DNA of 64,000 nucleotides, from assembly GCA_027919835.1 (NCBI GenBank), contig JANVFP010000001.1, forward strand, positions 310,001-374,000, in the 5' to 3' direction. Of this stretch, positions 47,031-57,980 are shown piece after piece. This DNA is from Lentinula raphanica. Its lineage: Eukaryota; Basidiomycota; Agaricomycetes; Agaricales; Omphalotaceae. Position 1 is the first letter of the stretch. The number at the start of each line of letters is the position of its first letter. The notes beneath the pieces were generated by a model. The model did no database searches. It had not been told where the DNA came from and saw nothing but the letters and a program-made list of their open reading frames with translations. A program made the position numbers and the translations under genes.

Positions 47031-47043
47031 CATTTTGCAAATC

Positions 47044-47346
47044 CTATTCAGCTTGCTCTTGCGCATCGCGCCTAGCTTTCACAGCGTCGATAGCATCGAC
47101 CTGTATTCTCAAGTTAAATCGTTGTGAATGATGTTAACAGAGTACTAATCGACCATGCACGCTTTTGTTCTCAATCATGCGATCAATGAGGTCACCCGCC
47201 TAGGTAGCACTGGGTAACATTCTATGAGCATAGTACCAGATATTTTACAAGACAGGCGGCGTACAGTAGTTCTTCGGCTTCCGCCAGGCTATTAGGCTGT
47301 CCGTAGTCAGAACAATGCTGTTTGTATGATTTCAACGCCTAGTACT
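47044..47346 (-). pseudogene. Truncated CipC/DUF3759 paralogue
   Basis: Three exon-like pieces, ALKSYKQHCSDYGQPNSLAE with AEELLYAACL, then AGDLIDRMIENKS, then VDAIDAVKARRDAQEQAE and a stop (47,044-47,046), align with the C-terminal half of the intact CipC-like gene and use the same intron positions. The N-terminal half (the HEAKLSHELLAGAAS region) is not found upstream. I read it as an old tandem duplicate that lost its 5' end. Confidence 0.55.
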
Positions 47347-47349
47347 TAG

Positions 47350-48860
47350 TTGTGCTTTGTGAGTCCTAACATGTCCGGTACAGTACAGTAAGTTAGAGGT
47401 CTTCGTTTTCCTTCCGTGATATGGTCATTGATCATGAACGACGATAAGAACCGGTCTGAATCGCGCAGCGCCTCTAGGGATCCAATGTCCATCTGGCATC
47501 GCCCATCACCCCCATGTCAGAAATTCATCCCCCGAAATTTGTATCTCAGCTTTTTAGCACATGGGGCGTAAAAGGACGTAGAATATTCCGATGACTACCA
47601 CTGACCAATGTTACACGTTCATCCATCCCATTTGAGGTAGTTCATGGCTATTAATAGAGGAATCGGTTTGGTCCCCAAAAGACAAGACAATCGACAGACC
47701 TAGGCAAGAGTCGCAATAATAAGTATGAGGCTTGTTGAACTTTGAAGCTTTGAAGCTCGAACCAAGTAATCGAAGCAAGCTTTCAAATTTCCACTGTCCA
47801 CCGACTTCAGTGCGCGCGTTCCCAGGCGTTTGGCTGAGGCTTTGCGTCATTATGCACGGTAACTCAAACTCCATAAGTAATGGTCTCTTGCATTGTCGTC
47901 TGGATTTGTTCACCGACGGAACTGCTGGTGGCGGTCAGAATGTCCATCGATATGACGACGTTATCAGACGTTAGCCTGCTCAGGCTAGCTTATGCTTTGA
48001 TGAGGTATGACAACGGCCTTGGAAATCCACCGCGATTAGTCCTCGATTTCGTGACCTAGAATCCGATAGATCCTATCGCAGCCTGCAACAGACTGCAACT
48101 CCGGTTTCGTTCATGGTGTCTTTCACGAGAGACAAGTAGAGGTGACACGGCCGTTGACGTTCAACACGCTAGTTTTCCGGAAGCATGGCTAATACTGATA
48201 GGCCGTATGACGGTGTTCAGCAAGTAATTGTAGAATTGACTGGAAATGAGACTCACGAGACATTGGGAACCGGTCGGTCGAGTACTGATATAGGTTCAAT
48301 TCTCAGCAATGTTTTGAGCCTAGAGAACAAGATTCACGGCACGAAGTCGAATGCGGGAAGATGCGGGCGTGGGGAAGCCTGGTGCATGATACTAGCATGC
48401 TCGAGAGTTGACCAAAGAGCGTCCGGGGTGTCAGTGTCCCAGTCGTCGACACCATTGAGAATGGAAAACTCTGTCGTCCCTAACGTCGGGTTGAGGGTGA
48501 GTTCACTGTTTCTGATAGTCCCGTTTGGATACGATACATACTAGGTCAGTCTTAAGCTTGAGCTTGAGATTTTGAAAGATTGGAAGCTTGGCTAGCTTGA
48601 GTGAAGTATGTACTAGAAGCGGGATATCGAATCATCAATTCGACAAGGAAAGGGAGCTTGCCATTTCGGGCAATCGGGTAGCCTGATTCGGTATCTGGCG
48701 ATGGAAAGTGTCCGCGTCATGTCTCAGTTCCTCTGAGCCGCCATATATACCGAGAGTCGAACGATTCTTGTCCTCATCCAATCTTGAACCAATACTATCA
48801 CCCATTGTACGGTCAATCTTCTTCTCTTCGTCGCCGACAACATACTGAGGCCTTTGTTGC
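47350..48860. other. Intergenic, no firm gene
   Basis: A 119-codon plus-strand frame at 48,185-48,544 starting MANTDRPYDGVQQVIVEL has no family I know and may be chance. AT- and CT-rich DNA near 48,760-48,860 is the likely promoter of the next gene. Confidence 0.35.
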
Positions 48861-48863
48861 TAG

Positions 48864-49961
48864 ATGTCCAAAGAAGTCAAAGCTTGGGCTGCCACCTCGC
48901 CCGAGAAGATCGAGCCCTCGAAGATCACTCGTCGCGCACCAGACGACGAAGACGTCGCTATCGACATCAAGTTCGCGGGTATCTGCCACTCCGATATTCA
49001 CACCGTTCGTAGCGAATGGGAGAACACCGAATACCCGCTCGTCGTTGGACATGAAATCGCCGGTGTCGTCAGCGCGGTAGGGAAGAACGTCACCAAGTTC
49101 AAGGTCGGAGACCGCGTTGGAGTAGGTTGTATGGTTAACAGCTGTCGCAAGTGTGATAATTGCAAGGAGGGAGAAGAGCAGTACTGCCCGAACATGGTCG
49201 AGACATATAATGCGAAGGATCCTAAGGATGGTACGATTACTCAGGGAGGTTATTCCCAGTATGTGGTGGTCGACCAAGCATTCGTCTTGAACATCCCTCA
49301 AAGGCTTCCTTTGGACAAAGCGGCGCCTTTGTTGTGTGCAGGTATCACAGTTTTCTCTCCGTTGAATCACTGGAAGGCTGGGCCAGGCAAGAGGGTTGGA
49401 GTAATCGGGCTCGGTGGACTTGGTCACGTCGCTGTCAAGATAGCCAAGTCAGTGCTTCATTCTCTACAGGACTAAGATATGGTCACTCACACCGATACCC
49501 GTAGAGCACTTGAAGCAGATGTCACCGTATTCTCCCAAACTGACAGCAAGAAGGAACTCGCCCTGCAATTCGGTGCTGACGCATACGTTGCCACCAGTGA
49601 TCCCAAAGCCTTCGACAAAATCGGTCGCAAGTTTGACATCATCCTCAACACGGTTTCCGCAAAGATTCCGACCGAGAAATATCTCTCCTGCCTGCGTCGC
49701 GATGGCTCTCTCATCCAAGTTGGTGTGCCTCCGGAACCTATCGAGATCCAACCGTTCAGTCTCTTGCCACAACGTAACGGCATCCACGGGACGTTGATTG
49801 GTGGTATTGCGGAGACACAGAAGATGCTGGATTTGTGTGCGGAGAAGCAGATTTTCCCTGAGATTGAGGTCGTTCCGGCGTCGTACATCAACAAAGCGTA
49901 TGATAGAGTCGTCAAGTCCCAGGTCAAGTTTAGATTTGTGATCGACGCGTCGACCATCTAG
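48864..49961 (+). CDS. CAD-type NADP-dependent alcohol dehydrogenase
   Basis: Zinc-binding medium-chain dehydrogenase of the cinnamyl alcohol dehydrogenase group, about 345 residues in two exons (intron about 49,449-49,500, donor GTCAGT). Landmarks: catalytic zinc [16 protein letters not shown] and GHEIAGVV, structural zinc cysteines [34 protein letters not shown], the NADP loop [15 protein letters not shown], and the end RFVIDASTI. These enzymes reduce aromatic or aliphatic aldehydes to alcohols. Far fewer introns than the ADH at 9.5-11.3 kb, so the two are separate lineages. Complete and intact. An O-methyltransferase follows on the same strand; a joint pathway is only a suggestion. Confidence 0.92.
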
Positions 49962-50544
49962 AGAAGGATGACCGCGATTCGCGAGAGAATTTGGACAGTG
50001 ACCTGACGCTGTACGCAGGGTGAATAATTTCGAAGAACAAGGATTGTACGTTGGCCTTTTGGATGATTTCCACGTTGAAACTTGAATATTTGAATAGTTG
50101 AAACTTGAATTGAATCTCGAAGCTTGAACCTTGAAGGGTGGTGAAGCACCTTCTAACAAACATGGCAGAATCAGGAGGTTTCGGCAATTTCAACGAGGCT
50201 GCAGAAATTAGAATAGTGGAGAGAGGTGGGGAGAGATCATTGTGTAACGGAGATGAGCCGTGTGAACACTGACCGAGACCGTCAAAGCGAGCGCTAAACA
50301 TAAGCGTGCGTTGACTCCAACTCTGAACGATACTGAGAAGGTTCTCAACCACTTGCCGTTTTGAAATTATGGACTGTGTGGTACTCGTCTACATTCTGAA
50401 GACAAGCGGAACTGCTGATATATGTCTTGCTACTATTTGTTATTCAGACAGCAACATATAAAGGCGAAGTTCTGTTCGTTGGGCCCAGTCACCACGAAAC
50501 ACCAGAACGCAAAGCCTAAGCCTCTTTAACTGGAATTCCACACA

Positions 50545-52453
50545 ATGTCTGCCAACCAATCTGACCCACTCCAAGCGCTCCTCGATATTCTATCCACTCA
50601 GACTGCCATTCTCAAATCTGCTCATACCACGAATAACACCACCGTCCCTTCGTTGGACTCACCATTCGAACCTACCTCTTTGGAATCTGATCCGGCAGTA
50701 GCAGCAGCCCGAAAACTCATCGTCGCTGCTGCCACACAGCTTATTGCCACAGTGCAGTCCCCGGTTGAGTATCTCCAGAACGGCGTCAGTGGGATGTTCG
50801 ATACGCTCACTTTGGGGTTTGTGATTGACGTCAATGTACCGGAGATTTTGAAGGAAGCTGGGACGGAGGTGAATAATATTCAACCTGTAGTTCGTCTATC
50901 GATGCATGGTATGCTCAACGCTGATTGCTTACAGGGCCTTCATGTCAAAGAACTTGCTTCAGCTGCGGGTGTTGATTCGTCGTATTTGGGTGAGGGAATC
51001 GAATCCTTGATGATACTCTCTCTGACCTTGGAACTCACTTTAAAGCTCGCGTTCTGCGATATCTTGCGACCCGTCATGTTTTCAAAGAGGTTTCGCCTGA
51101 TGTGTTTGCTCATAATCGTCTGTCTTCGTTGTTAACAAAGGCCAAGTCCTTGAAAGAGATCGAGGAAGGGTATGTTGCTCTTCATGGCTCATGTCGATCC
51201 ACTCAATGGTCTGACCGTTTCAGACCCCAACACGCTCGATTCGATGACGCTGCTATGCCTGCTTTCTTACACCTCGCGTGAGTCTCAGTCGTCGTTTCGC
51301 AGTTCTTTTCTATATTGACCAGCGCATGGCACGCATGTTCTTGACCATTTGATACCTCCATTCAGGTCAGACGAACTGTTCAAAGCGTCAACTGCCCTCA
51401 TACCTTTCATGAAGAACCCCCAGGAAGCTGCAGCCCCTTTCAACATCGCGTATAAGACCACTAAGAAGATGTGGGAGTGGACTGAGGAACCCGGCAACGA
51501 ATATTCGTCGCGGAGATTTACTGCGGCTATGAAGAACACCGCGGAAGCGTCGTATCCACCGGAATTGTTCACTTCTAGTATGTACCCCGAATCGTCTTCA
51601 ACTTGTCTTTGGATTGATTCGACGGTTTCGGCTCTATGTAGACATTGACGGAGATGCGCTCAAGGTAAACGAGACCATCGTCGATGTTGGTGGCGGAGTG
51701 GGCTCAGTCACGCTTGCCCTTCGAAACGCTTATCCCAAATTGCGTTATGTCGTTCAAGACCTCGAGCACCAAATTGTCGCTGCGAGAAAGGCAGGGTTGT
51801 CTCCAACGAAGATGAATCGATCTTTCTGATCTGTTTGTACAGTTTTGGGACGAGAAATATCCAGAAGCAGTAAAGACAGGCCAGGTTCAATTACAAGGTT
51901 CGTGTTTTTAACCTGTTCATTGGGACTACTTAGTAGTTTGCTTCATTGAGCTGACCATGACTACAGCCCACAACTTCTTCGACCCTCAACCTGTCAAGCA
52001 CGCCGCCATTTACTTCCTCCGTCTCATCGTCCACGATTGGCCTGACCACGATGCGATAAAAATCTTAACCAACCTTCGATCCGCTGCCGGTGCTGATTCC
52101 AAACTGGTCCTTTTCGAGATGTTGGCCAAGCACATCGCTGAGGAGGATACTAGTACCAATTCCGATGGTTCAAGTGCTCCATATCCTTTGCTTTCAAATT
52201 ATGGTATTGCTGGTGCGGGATTTTTTACTACGCTTGATTTGGCGGTGAGTGGAGCCATGTCTAGTACAGATATCATTGTTACTCAGTCCTATCTTGCTCT
52301 CTCTGTTCCTCAAATCTTCTTTAGCTTTTGACCATGTACAATGGGAAGGAAAGAACGTACACTGAATACACTGAACTAGGGCGGCAGAGCGGCTGGGAAC
52401 TGCAGGAAGTCAGACCTGGCAAGTTATCGACATTCATCTACAGTCCTATATGA
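50545..52453 (+). CDS. SAM-dependent O-methyltransferase
   Basis: Fungal O-methyltransferase of the caffeate-OMT type, about 460 residues in roughly nine exons. The N-terminal dimerisation/winged-helix part includes LHVKELASAAGVDSSYLARV with LRYLATRHVFKEVSPDVF. The SAM-binding loop is TIVDVGGGVGSVTLAL, then YVVQDLEHQIVAARK, AHNFFDPQPVKHAAIYFLR, LIVHDWPDHDAIKIL and the end STFIYSPI. One intron (51,791-51,842) appears to use a weak GC donor after VAARK; all others are GT-AG. Relatives methylate phenolic hydroxyls or secondary metabolites; substrate unknown. It follows the CAD-type dehydrogenase by about 580 bases. Confidence 0.87.
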
Positions 52454-52544
52454 TGATTTTTGTGTGATTACTACTCATGTAATTCTCCTACTCAACTGTT
52501 GATTTTGCTCTGGTGGAATCCTACATAGAGGTCTTAGTTGCAAT

Positions 52545-53520
52545 CGCTCTCACCGTGGGCAAATTGAAGGGCACCATTGCAAAAGGTGCCTTAACGGCAC
52601 CTTTCCTGTACCATACTGGGCACGCTGCATCATGGCTTTTGAGCCACTTGTAAAGAACTCGCATATATGTTGCTATCTCAGGCTCCTCAAACCAGCCCTC
52701 GCTACAGTCGAGAAAGAATTTGAGGTCACATGGTATTTTTCGTTTCTCTCCTACGGAGAGAAACGAGAAACCTTTACCCACGTGACCTTAACTCTTTCTC
52801 ACCGTAGCGAGGGCTGGTTTGAGGAGCCTGTTGCTATCTACTCATCCCTACAATCAAAACAATGGCAGCCTGAAATATTAACTAAAAATTGTCATTGTTT
52901 TTGTGTCATCATGGCATGAGGCCAAGATGAGTGCTGCATTGCACTTCCGATGAGCAAACAAGTCTTTGAAAACCCATTTTCCAAAGCATGCAATCTCGCA
53001 GCATGTAGCACTACAGTGGGCTGATAATGCTTACTTTGCCTTACATTTATTGTTCAATATGGATAGTACAGCTGTGTAGAGGGACCCTGCTGCATACTGT
53101 CCCTCCGGGAATTTTGGTTTTCACCATGGACACCCTAACACTACTACTTAGTTTTTCATTGCCATTGAAATTAGGAGTGGAAACTGACATCTGCTCCCAT
53201 ATAGCTCAGTAGTCAATGCTCTTTAATATGATTTCTTATACAAGAAATGGAGTGCCACAAGTTTTCTTTGTATTCATATCATAAGAATAGCTGCCTGCAT
53301 AAGCTGAGTGAGCTGGTTACTACATGTTTTTCAAGCACAAATCATCCATGTCTGTTTTCATATGCCTGGAGTTACTTGAGGATGGTAGGTAGCCTAGAGG
53401 TAGCGCCTCGAAATTAGGGCGCTCGATCAACTCTCGGAGGCAATAGGGTGCCCACCATGGTACAGGACAGGTGCCATGAAGGCACCACACGCGATGGTGC
53501 CCTTCAATTTGCCCGCGGTG
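52545..53520. mobile_element. ~1-kb element with imperfect inverted ends
   Basis: About 72 bp at 52,545-52,620 (including GGGCAAATTGAAGGGCACCA) recur inverted at 53,447-53,520 (including TGGTGCCCTTCAATTTGCCC) with several mismatches. No coding region lies between. Probably a non-autonomous DNA transposon; a 152-bp MITE has inserted inside it. Confidence 0.6.
52679..52830. mobile_element. 152-bp MITE with 9-bp target duplication
   Basis: Begins CAGGCTCCTCAAACCAGCCC and ends with the near reverse complement; the two arms cover most of the element with scattered mismatches. It is flanked on both sides by TTGCTATCT (52,670-52,678 and 52,831-52,839). A 9-bp (or 8-bp, depending on where the end is drawn) duplication fits Mutator-like or hAT-like transposition. 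Confidence 0.75.
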
Positions 53521-53789
53521 TCTCTGAACGATCACTGTTTGTTGCAGAGAAGTATGATTTTCAATTCAGCGCTAGCGAAGTTGAGGGCCAAGGGCCGAGG
53601 CTGAGGTCAGGAAGACCATTTCCCATGCTCGTTTCTTTTCAAACTCCCTTGACCTTCTAGTCTGAGCCTTACTATAGTCTGCAGGGATTTGCTCTGCGAC
53701 GGGATTTGCAATTTTCCGAAAACTCATTGATAAAACTGTCCAGTCTCGATAAAGACCCTTGATGATTTTTTTTGAAGCTTTTCCTATTA

Positions 53790-55015
53790 TATATCTAGTG
53801 TGTGTCTCGGGTCGGGTCGGGTGCCTCTGAGGCTGACCCGACCCGGGACCCAGCAGACACCTGCACCCGAGAGCCCAGGTACGGGTACCCAATCACTTCG
53901 GGTTGCGGGTTTTGAGTGGTCGGGTTTTAGTCGGGTTTGACACGGGTGAGGTACAGCTACTAGCACAACAGCCAGCAGAGCCTTGCCTATGGAGGGGCTG
54001 GGCGTCTGCTGGTGGTTGTAAGACCTCATGATAACAAGAATATATCCTGGTACCAAAGTGATGTAGACACAGGGATAGCACCTGGAATTACAAGTGGTGT
54101 AGATACAGCAATAGAGGAAGAATGGCTCAAGCAGTAGGCATGTGAGTTGGGAAGATAGTAACGCTATGAATTACCGTTAGAATGAGCCCAAAACGAAGAG
54201 GAACGGATAAGAACTCACTTTGTGATACCCATGCCTGCCTCCTGGTATCCAAGTGGTGTAGACACAGCAATAGAGGAAGAATGACTGAAGCAGTAGACAT
54301 GTGAGTTGGGAAGATAGTAACACATTGAATTACCGTTAGAATGAGCATAAAACAAAGAGGAACGGATAAGAACTCACTTTGTGATCCCCATGCCTGCCTC
54401 CTGGTACCCAAGTGCTGTAGACACAGCAATAGAGGAAGAACGACTAAAGCAGTAGACATGCGAGTTGGAAAAATAGTAACGCCTTGAATTACCGTTAGAA
54501 TGAGCCTAAAACAAAGAGGAACGAATAAGAACTCACTTTATGATACCCATGCCTGCCTCCTGGTACCCAAGTGGTGTAGACACAGCAACAGAGGAAGAAC
54601 AACTTAAGCAGTGGGCATGCAAGTTGGGAAGATGGTGACGCTATGAATTACTGTTAGAATGAGCCTAAAACGAAGAGGAATGAATAAGAACTCACTTTAT
54701 GATACCCATGCCTGCCTCCTGGTACCCAAGTGGTGTAGACACAGCAACAGAGGAAGAACAACTGAAGCAGTAGGCATGTGAGTTGGGAAGATAGTAACAC
54801 CTTGAATTACCGTCAGAATGAGCCCAAAACAAAGAGAAATGGATGAGAACTCACTATGAAACTTGTACATCACTTCACAGCTTGGTGGTTCAGTTGTAAG
54901 AGCCAGGTATGCTGACCGGGTGCCGGGTCTTATAATTTTGACCCGACCCGACCTGAAATGGCCACCCAACCCGGAACCCGGCTATACCCAGGCCACCCGT
55001 GCCATTCACTAGTTG
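53790..55015. mobile_element. Element with CGGGT-rich ends
   Basis: Both borders are rich in CGGGT/ACCCG words (GGGTCGGGTCGGGTGCC near 53,812; GACCCGACCCGACC near 54,940), in opposite sense at the two sides, a pattern common at hAT-like transposon ends. Inside are a tandem repeat (54,085-54,860) and no gene. Exact ends and target duplication were not resolved. Confidence 0.45.
54085..54860. repeat. ~161-bp tandem repeat, nearly five copies
   Basis: Unit contains GGTGTAGACACAGCAATAGA, a GTGAGTTGGGAAGATAGTAA segment and CCCATGCCTGCCTCCTGGTA; starts recur at about 54,091, 54,252, 54,413, 54,572 and 54,732. Copies differ by a few substitutions. Short open frames running through it are artefacts of the repeat. 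Confidence 0.85.
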
Positions 55016-55019
55016 AGTA

Positions 55020-57170
55020 TAACATCATGCAGTAACACTGTTCTGAATTTTTTAAATTGTTAAGTGTGTTAAGTATAATACACATGAGCACCATTCCGAG
55101 TTTTTACCATTATTCAGTGTATTGAGTCAAGTGTGTTAATTCTGAAGTTTTTCATTGTTAAGTGTGTTAAGCATAACACACATGTTACTGTTACAAGGTT
55201 TTTTTTTGTTGACTGTGTTAAGTGTAATAAACATTGAGTATAGTATATATATTGAATAATATAGGCTATCTGAGTGTTTGAGGGTGCTAGGTGTGCTAAA
55301 AATAGCAAGTGCCCAAAACTTGTTGTTATATATGTGTTATAGTATAACAATGTTCTATTGAAGGTGTGTTATACTTACTGATGAAGTCTGTTGAGTGTAA
55401 TAAGCATAATGATTGTTAACACACTGAATACTCAACACACTCACTATCATTAATAAGTGTGTTGAGCCTTGTGTTGAGTTTAAAACACATGAACACTGTT
55501 CCAAGGTTTTGCATTGTTAAGTGTTTCAAGTGTATTAAGTATAATACACAGGAACACTGTTCCGAGGTTTTTCATTGTTAAGTGCAATAAGTGTGTTGAG
55601 TATGATATACATTACTAGTGTTTCAAGTATTTTTTATTGAAAGTGTATTAAGTGTGGTAAGTATAGCACACATGAATACTGGAGTCCAAGGCTTTTCATT
55701 GTGAAGTATGTTAAGTATAACACACATGAACACTGTTCCGAGATTTTTCATTATTATTAAGTGTAGTAAGTGTGTTGAGTATAATATACATTACTATAAT
55801 ATTGTTCCAAGTTGTTTCATTGTAAAGTGTATTAAGTGTGTTAAGTATAGCACACATGAATACTGTTCTAATATTTTTCATTGTTGAGTGTATTAAGTAT
55901 ATTGAGTATGATATACATTACTACTGCTCTAAGGTTTTTCATCATGTAGTATAATAAGCAGTGAGTATGCTGCCAGTGAATATATTGAATGATATAAGCT
56001 TTCCTGAGTGTCTGAGGGTACTAGATGTGCTAAAAATAGCATGTACACCATATATACCTAATGTATAGTAAATTTAGTATGATTTGGAGTGATGAAATTT
56101 TTTATACTTTGTTGAAACAGCAATCAATCTTACGACAGGTTGATGCTTTTACTCACCAAGTATGAGCTTGCTGAGGAGACTTCAGATAGCGAAGTTGAGA
56201 TGATAGAAACTCTTGAATAAGAGGCTTATTGTTACAGAGGAACATCTACAGTATTTATACTAGAAGAGTTAACACCCTATGACAATGATGAATAATAATG
56301 AATCATGTATACAGCATGTAAGATGAGTAAAGTACGATCATAGGCGTAAAGAATAATGCATATAACATGTGTATGTAGTTCGTCTAGCACACTGCAAAAG
56401 CTGTAGAACGAATAGCATTAAGAGAGCATAAAGCTGAAATGAAATACAGCAGTAAGGCTGTATGTTGCATGAGAAATAACAATAGAATATTGTTAAAGGG
56501 CTAAGAAATACATGATAGCTGCATGTCGATCACTCATTAATAGTCAGTGCTATGCTTAGTAAATAAGCGCACATGATATCATGATTAGATAGACTTAAGC
56601 GCTAATCTAATTTCAACATACTTGTCGTGTATTTTTTTTTATTTTGCATTTTCAGGGCCAACAAAGCAACCCTGAATTTTTTGAGTATTTTTATGATTTT
56701 TTTCAGATTTTTTGCTACCTGATGAGATCAAGTTCTATTTTTAGACCAATTTCCTTTTCAGGTAATTTTGATGTCCCTGAGCTAGCTAGTACCTCACTAT
56801 GGCTATTTTTGAATTCACCTGTGGTTTCTAGCACATCAAGATAAATGATGTCATACAATGTATTTTTTTATTCAAAAACACAATAACCTAAAAGAAAACT
56901 GATGATGTAATAATATAACCCTAATGTACTCAATTTCATGATTGTTGTAAACATAGTTACTTCACAAAGTGCAAAATTATATTGCTTCAAGCTTGTTAGG
57001 TATACAGTGAAGTATGTTATATCTATACTATATTGATGAACTGAGATCAGTGTGCTAAAAAGTATATGAAGAACAAGTTTTTCAATTGTCAACTGTAATG
57101 AGTGTACAATGCATAACAAGCAGTAATACTGTTTCAAATCAATTTAATTTATTGTTGACTGCATGAACTG
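55020..57170. repeat. AT-rich degenerate repeats with GTGTGTTAAGTAT words
   Basis: From about 55,030 to 55,980 a degenerate unit of 60-70 bp recurs around ten times (AGTGTGTTAAGTATAACACAC, GAACACTGTTCCGAG, TTTTTCATTGTTAAG). The same words occur at 2,700-3,050 and in both arms of the element at 59,797-62,133. Text near 55,305 (GCCCAAAACTTGTTGTTATAT) matches 61,355 closely. 56,000-57,170 is AT-rich with no gene. I infer remains of related non-autonomous transposons. Confidence 0.6.
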
Positions 57171-57171
57171 T

Positions 57172-57387
57172 TATTACCCACCTATGGTATTACCCAACTA
57201 TGGTAATACCCAACTAAGGTAATACCCCATGGTGGTATTACCCAGCTAAGGTATTGCCCCAAGGTGGTATTACCCAGCTAAGGTATTACCCATCCTTGGT
57301 ATGACAATGGTATTATCTTTCAGTGGAAGCCTTCTGCCTATCAATGAAATTCCTAGTGAGTGGTATTACCCATTGATGGTATTACCC
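57172..57387. repeat. GGTATTACC palindrome-like array
   Basis: About a dozen GGTATTACCC words in both orientations (GGTAATACC), same design as the GGGTAGCTACCC and GGGATGTCCC arrays elsewhere in the window. It is cut off at 57,388, where the retrotransposon repeat begins, so the array's own terminal repeat is missing. Confidence 0.7.
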
Positions 57388-57494
57388 ATCCAGCCTCGTC
57401 TATCGCTGCAGTGTGATGACGGACGAACTACAAACTGTAGGTTGGGGGGGTGCTGAGCGTTAGCTCAGTCAATCGCAGGAAGACACGCCGCTCA
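57388..57494 (-). repeat. Retrotransposon direct repeat, outer copy
   Basis: 107 bp beginning ATCCAGCCTCGTCTATCGCT and ending GACACGCCGCTCA on the plus strand. Matches 57,824-57,930 with one difference (AATCGCAGG against AATTGCAGG). Marks the 3' boundary of the element. Confidence 0.85.
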
Positions 57495-57823
57495 GGGTGG
57501 GTGGGCTTCCGCTAGTTTGTAGTTACATCCATGTCTCAACACAATACCATATCGCCAGAGGAGATAATACTTGACTTTGCAAGTTGTAAATTAATATGAT
57601 TAAGTCCTGGCAACGTGTACTCGAAATCTATATGTATGAGGGTATGTGGAGGGTGGGTCTGCGAAAGCGAGCTATTAGAGTACTTTGAAAGTAAAATGAG
57701 TGTCGAAAGTTCGATATGAATGTCTAAAAGAGAGTGCGGAAAATTTTTCTACGAAATGGTACAATACTCTGACTGCTTGCCGCTCGGCTGGACGTTGATG
57801 CCGCTGTTTCGGCATCTGCACTA

Positions 57824-57930
57824 ATCCAGCCTCGTCTATCGCTGCAGTGTGATGACGGACGAACTACAAACTGTAGGTTGGGGGGGTGCTGAGCGTTAGC
57901 TCAGTCAATTGCAGGAAGACACGCCGCTCA
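57824..57930 (-). repeat. Retrotransposon direct repeat, inner copy
   Basis: Inner partner of the 57,388 repeat, lying between the recombinase gene and the 329-bp unique stretch 57,495-57,823. The small TGAGC...GCTCA hairpin in both copies may be part of the recombination site (inference). Confidence 0.85.
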
Positions 57931-57980
57931 CCCATAGCGTGTAACCTTGTGGCGTGTCTAACTATGACACTCCCCCCAAT

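Noticed and set aside
48813..49427. 204-codon minus-strand frame opposite the CAD-type dehydrogenase
   Set aside because: Antisense of a well-conserved coding exon; no family resemblance.
54127..54969. Open frames with repeated hydrophobic segments in the tandem repeat
   Set aside because: They arise because the 161-bp unit is partly open in one frame; copies shift frame and have no start context.
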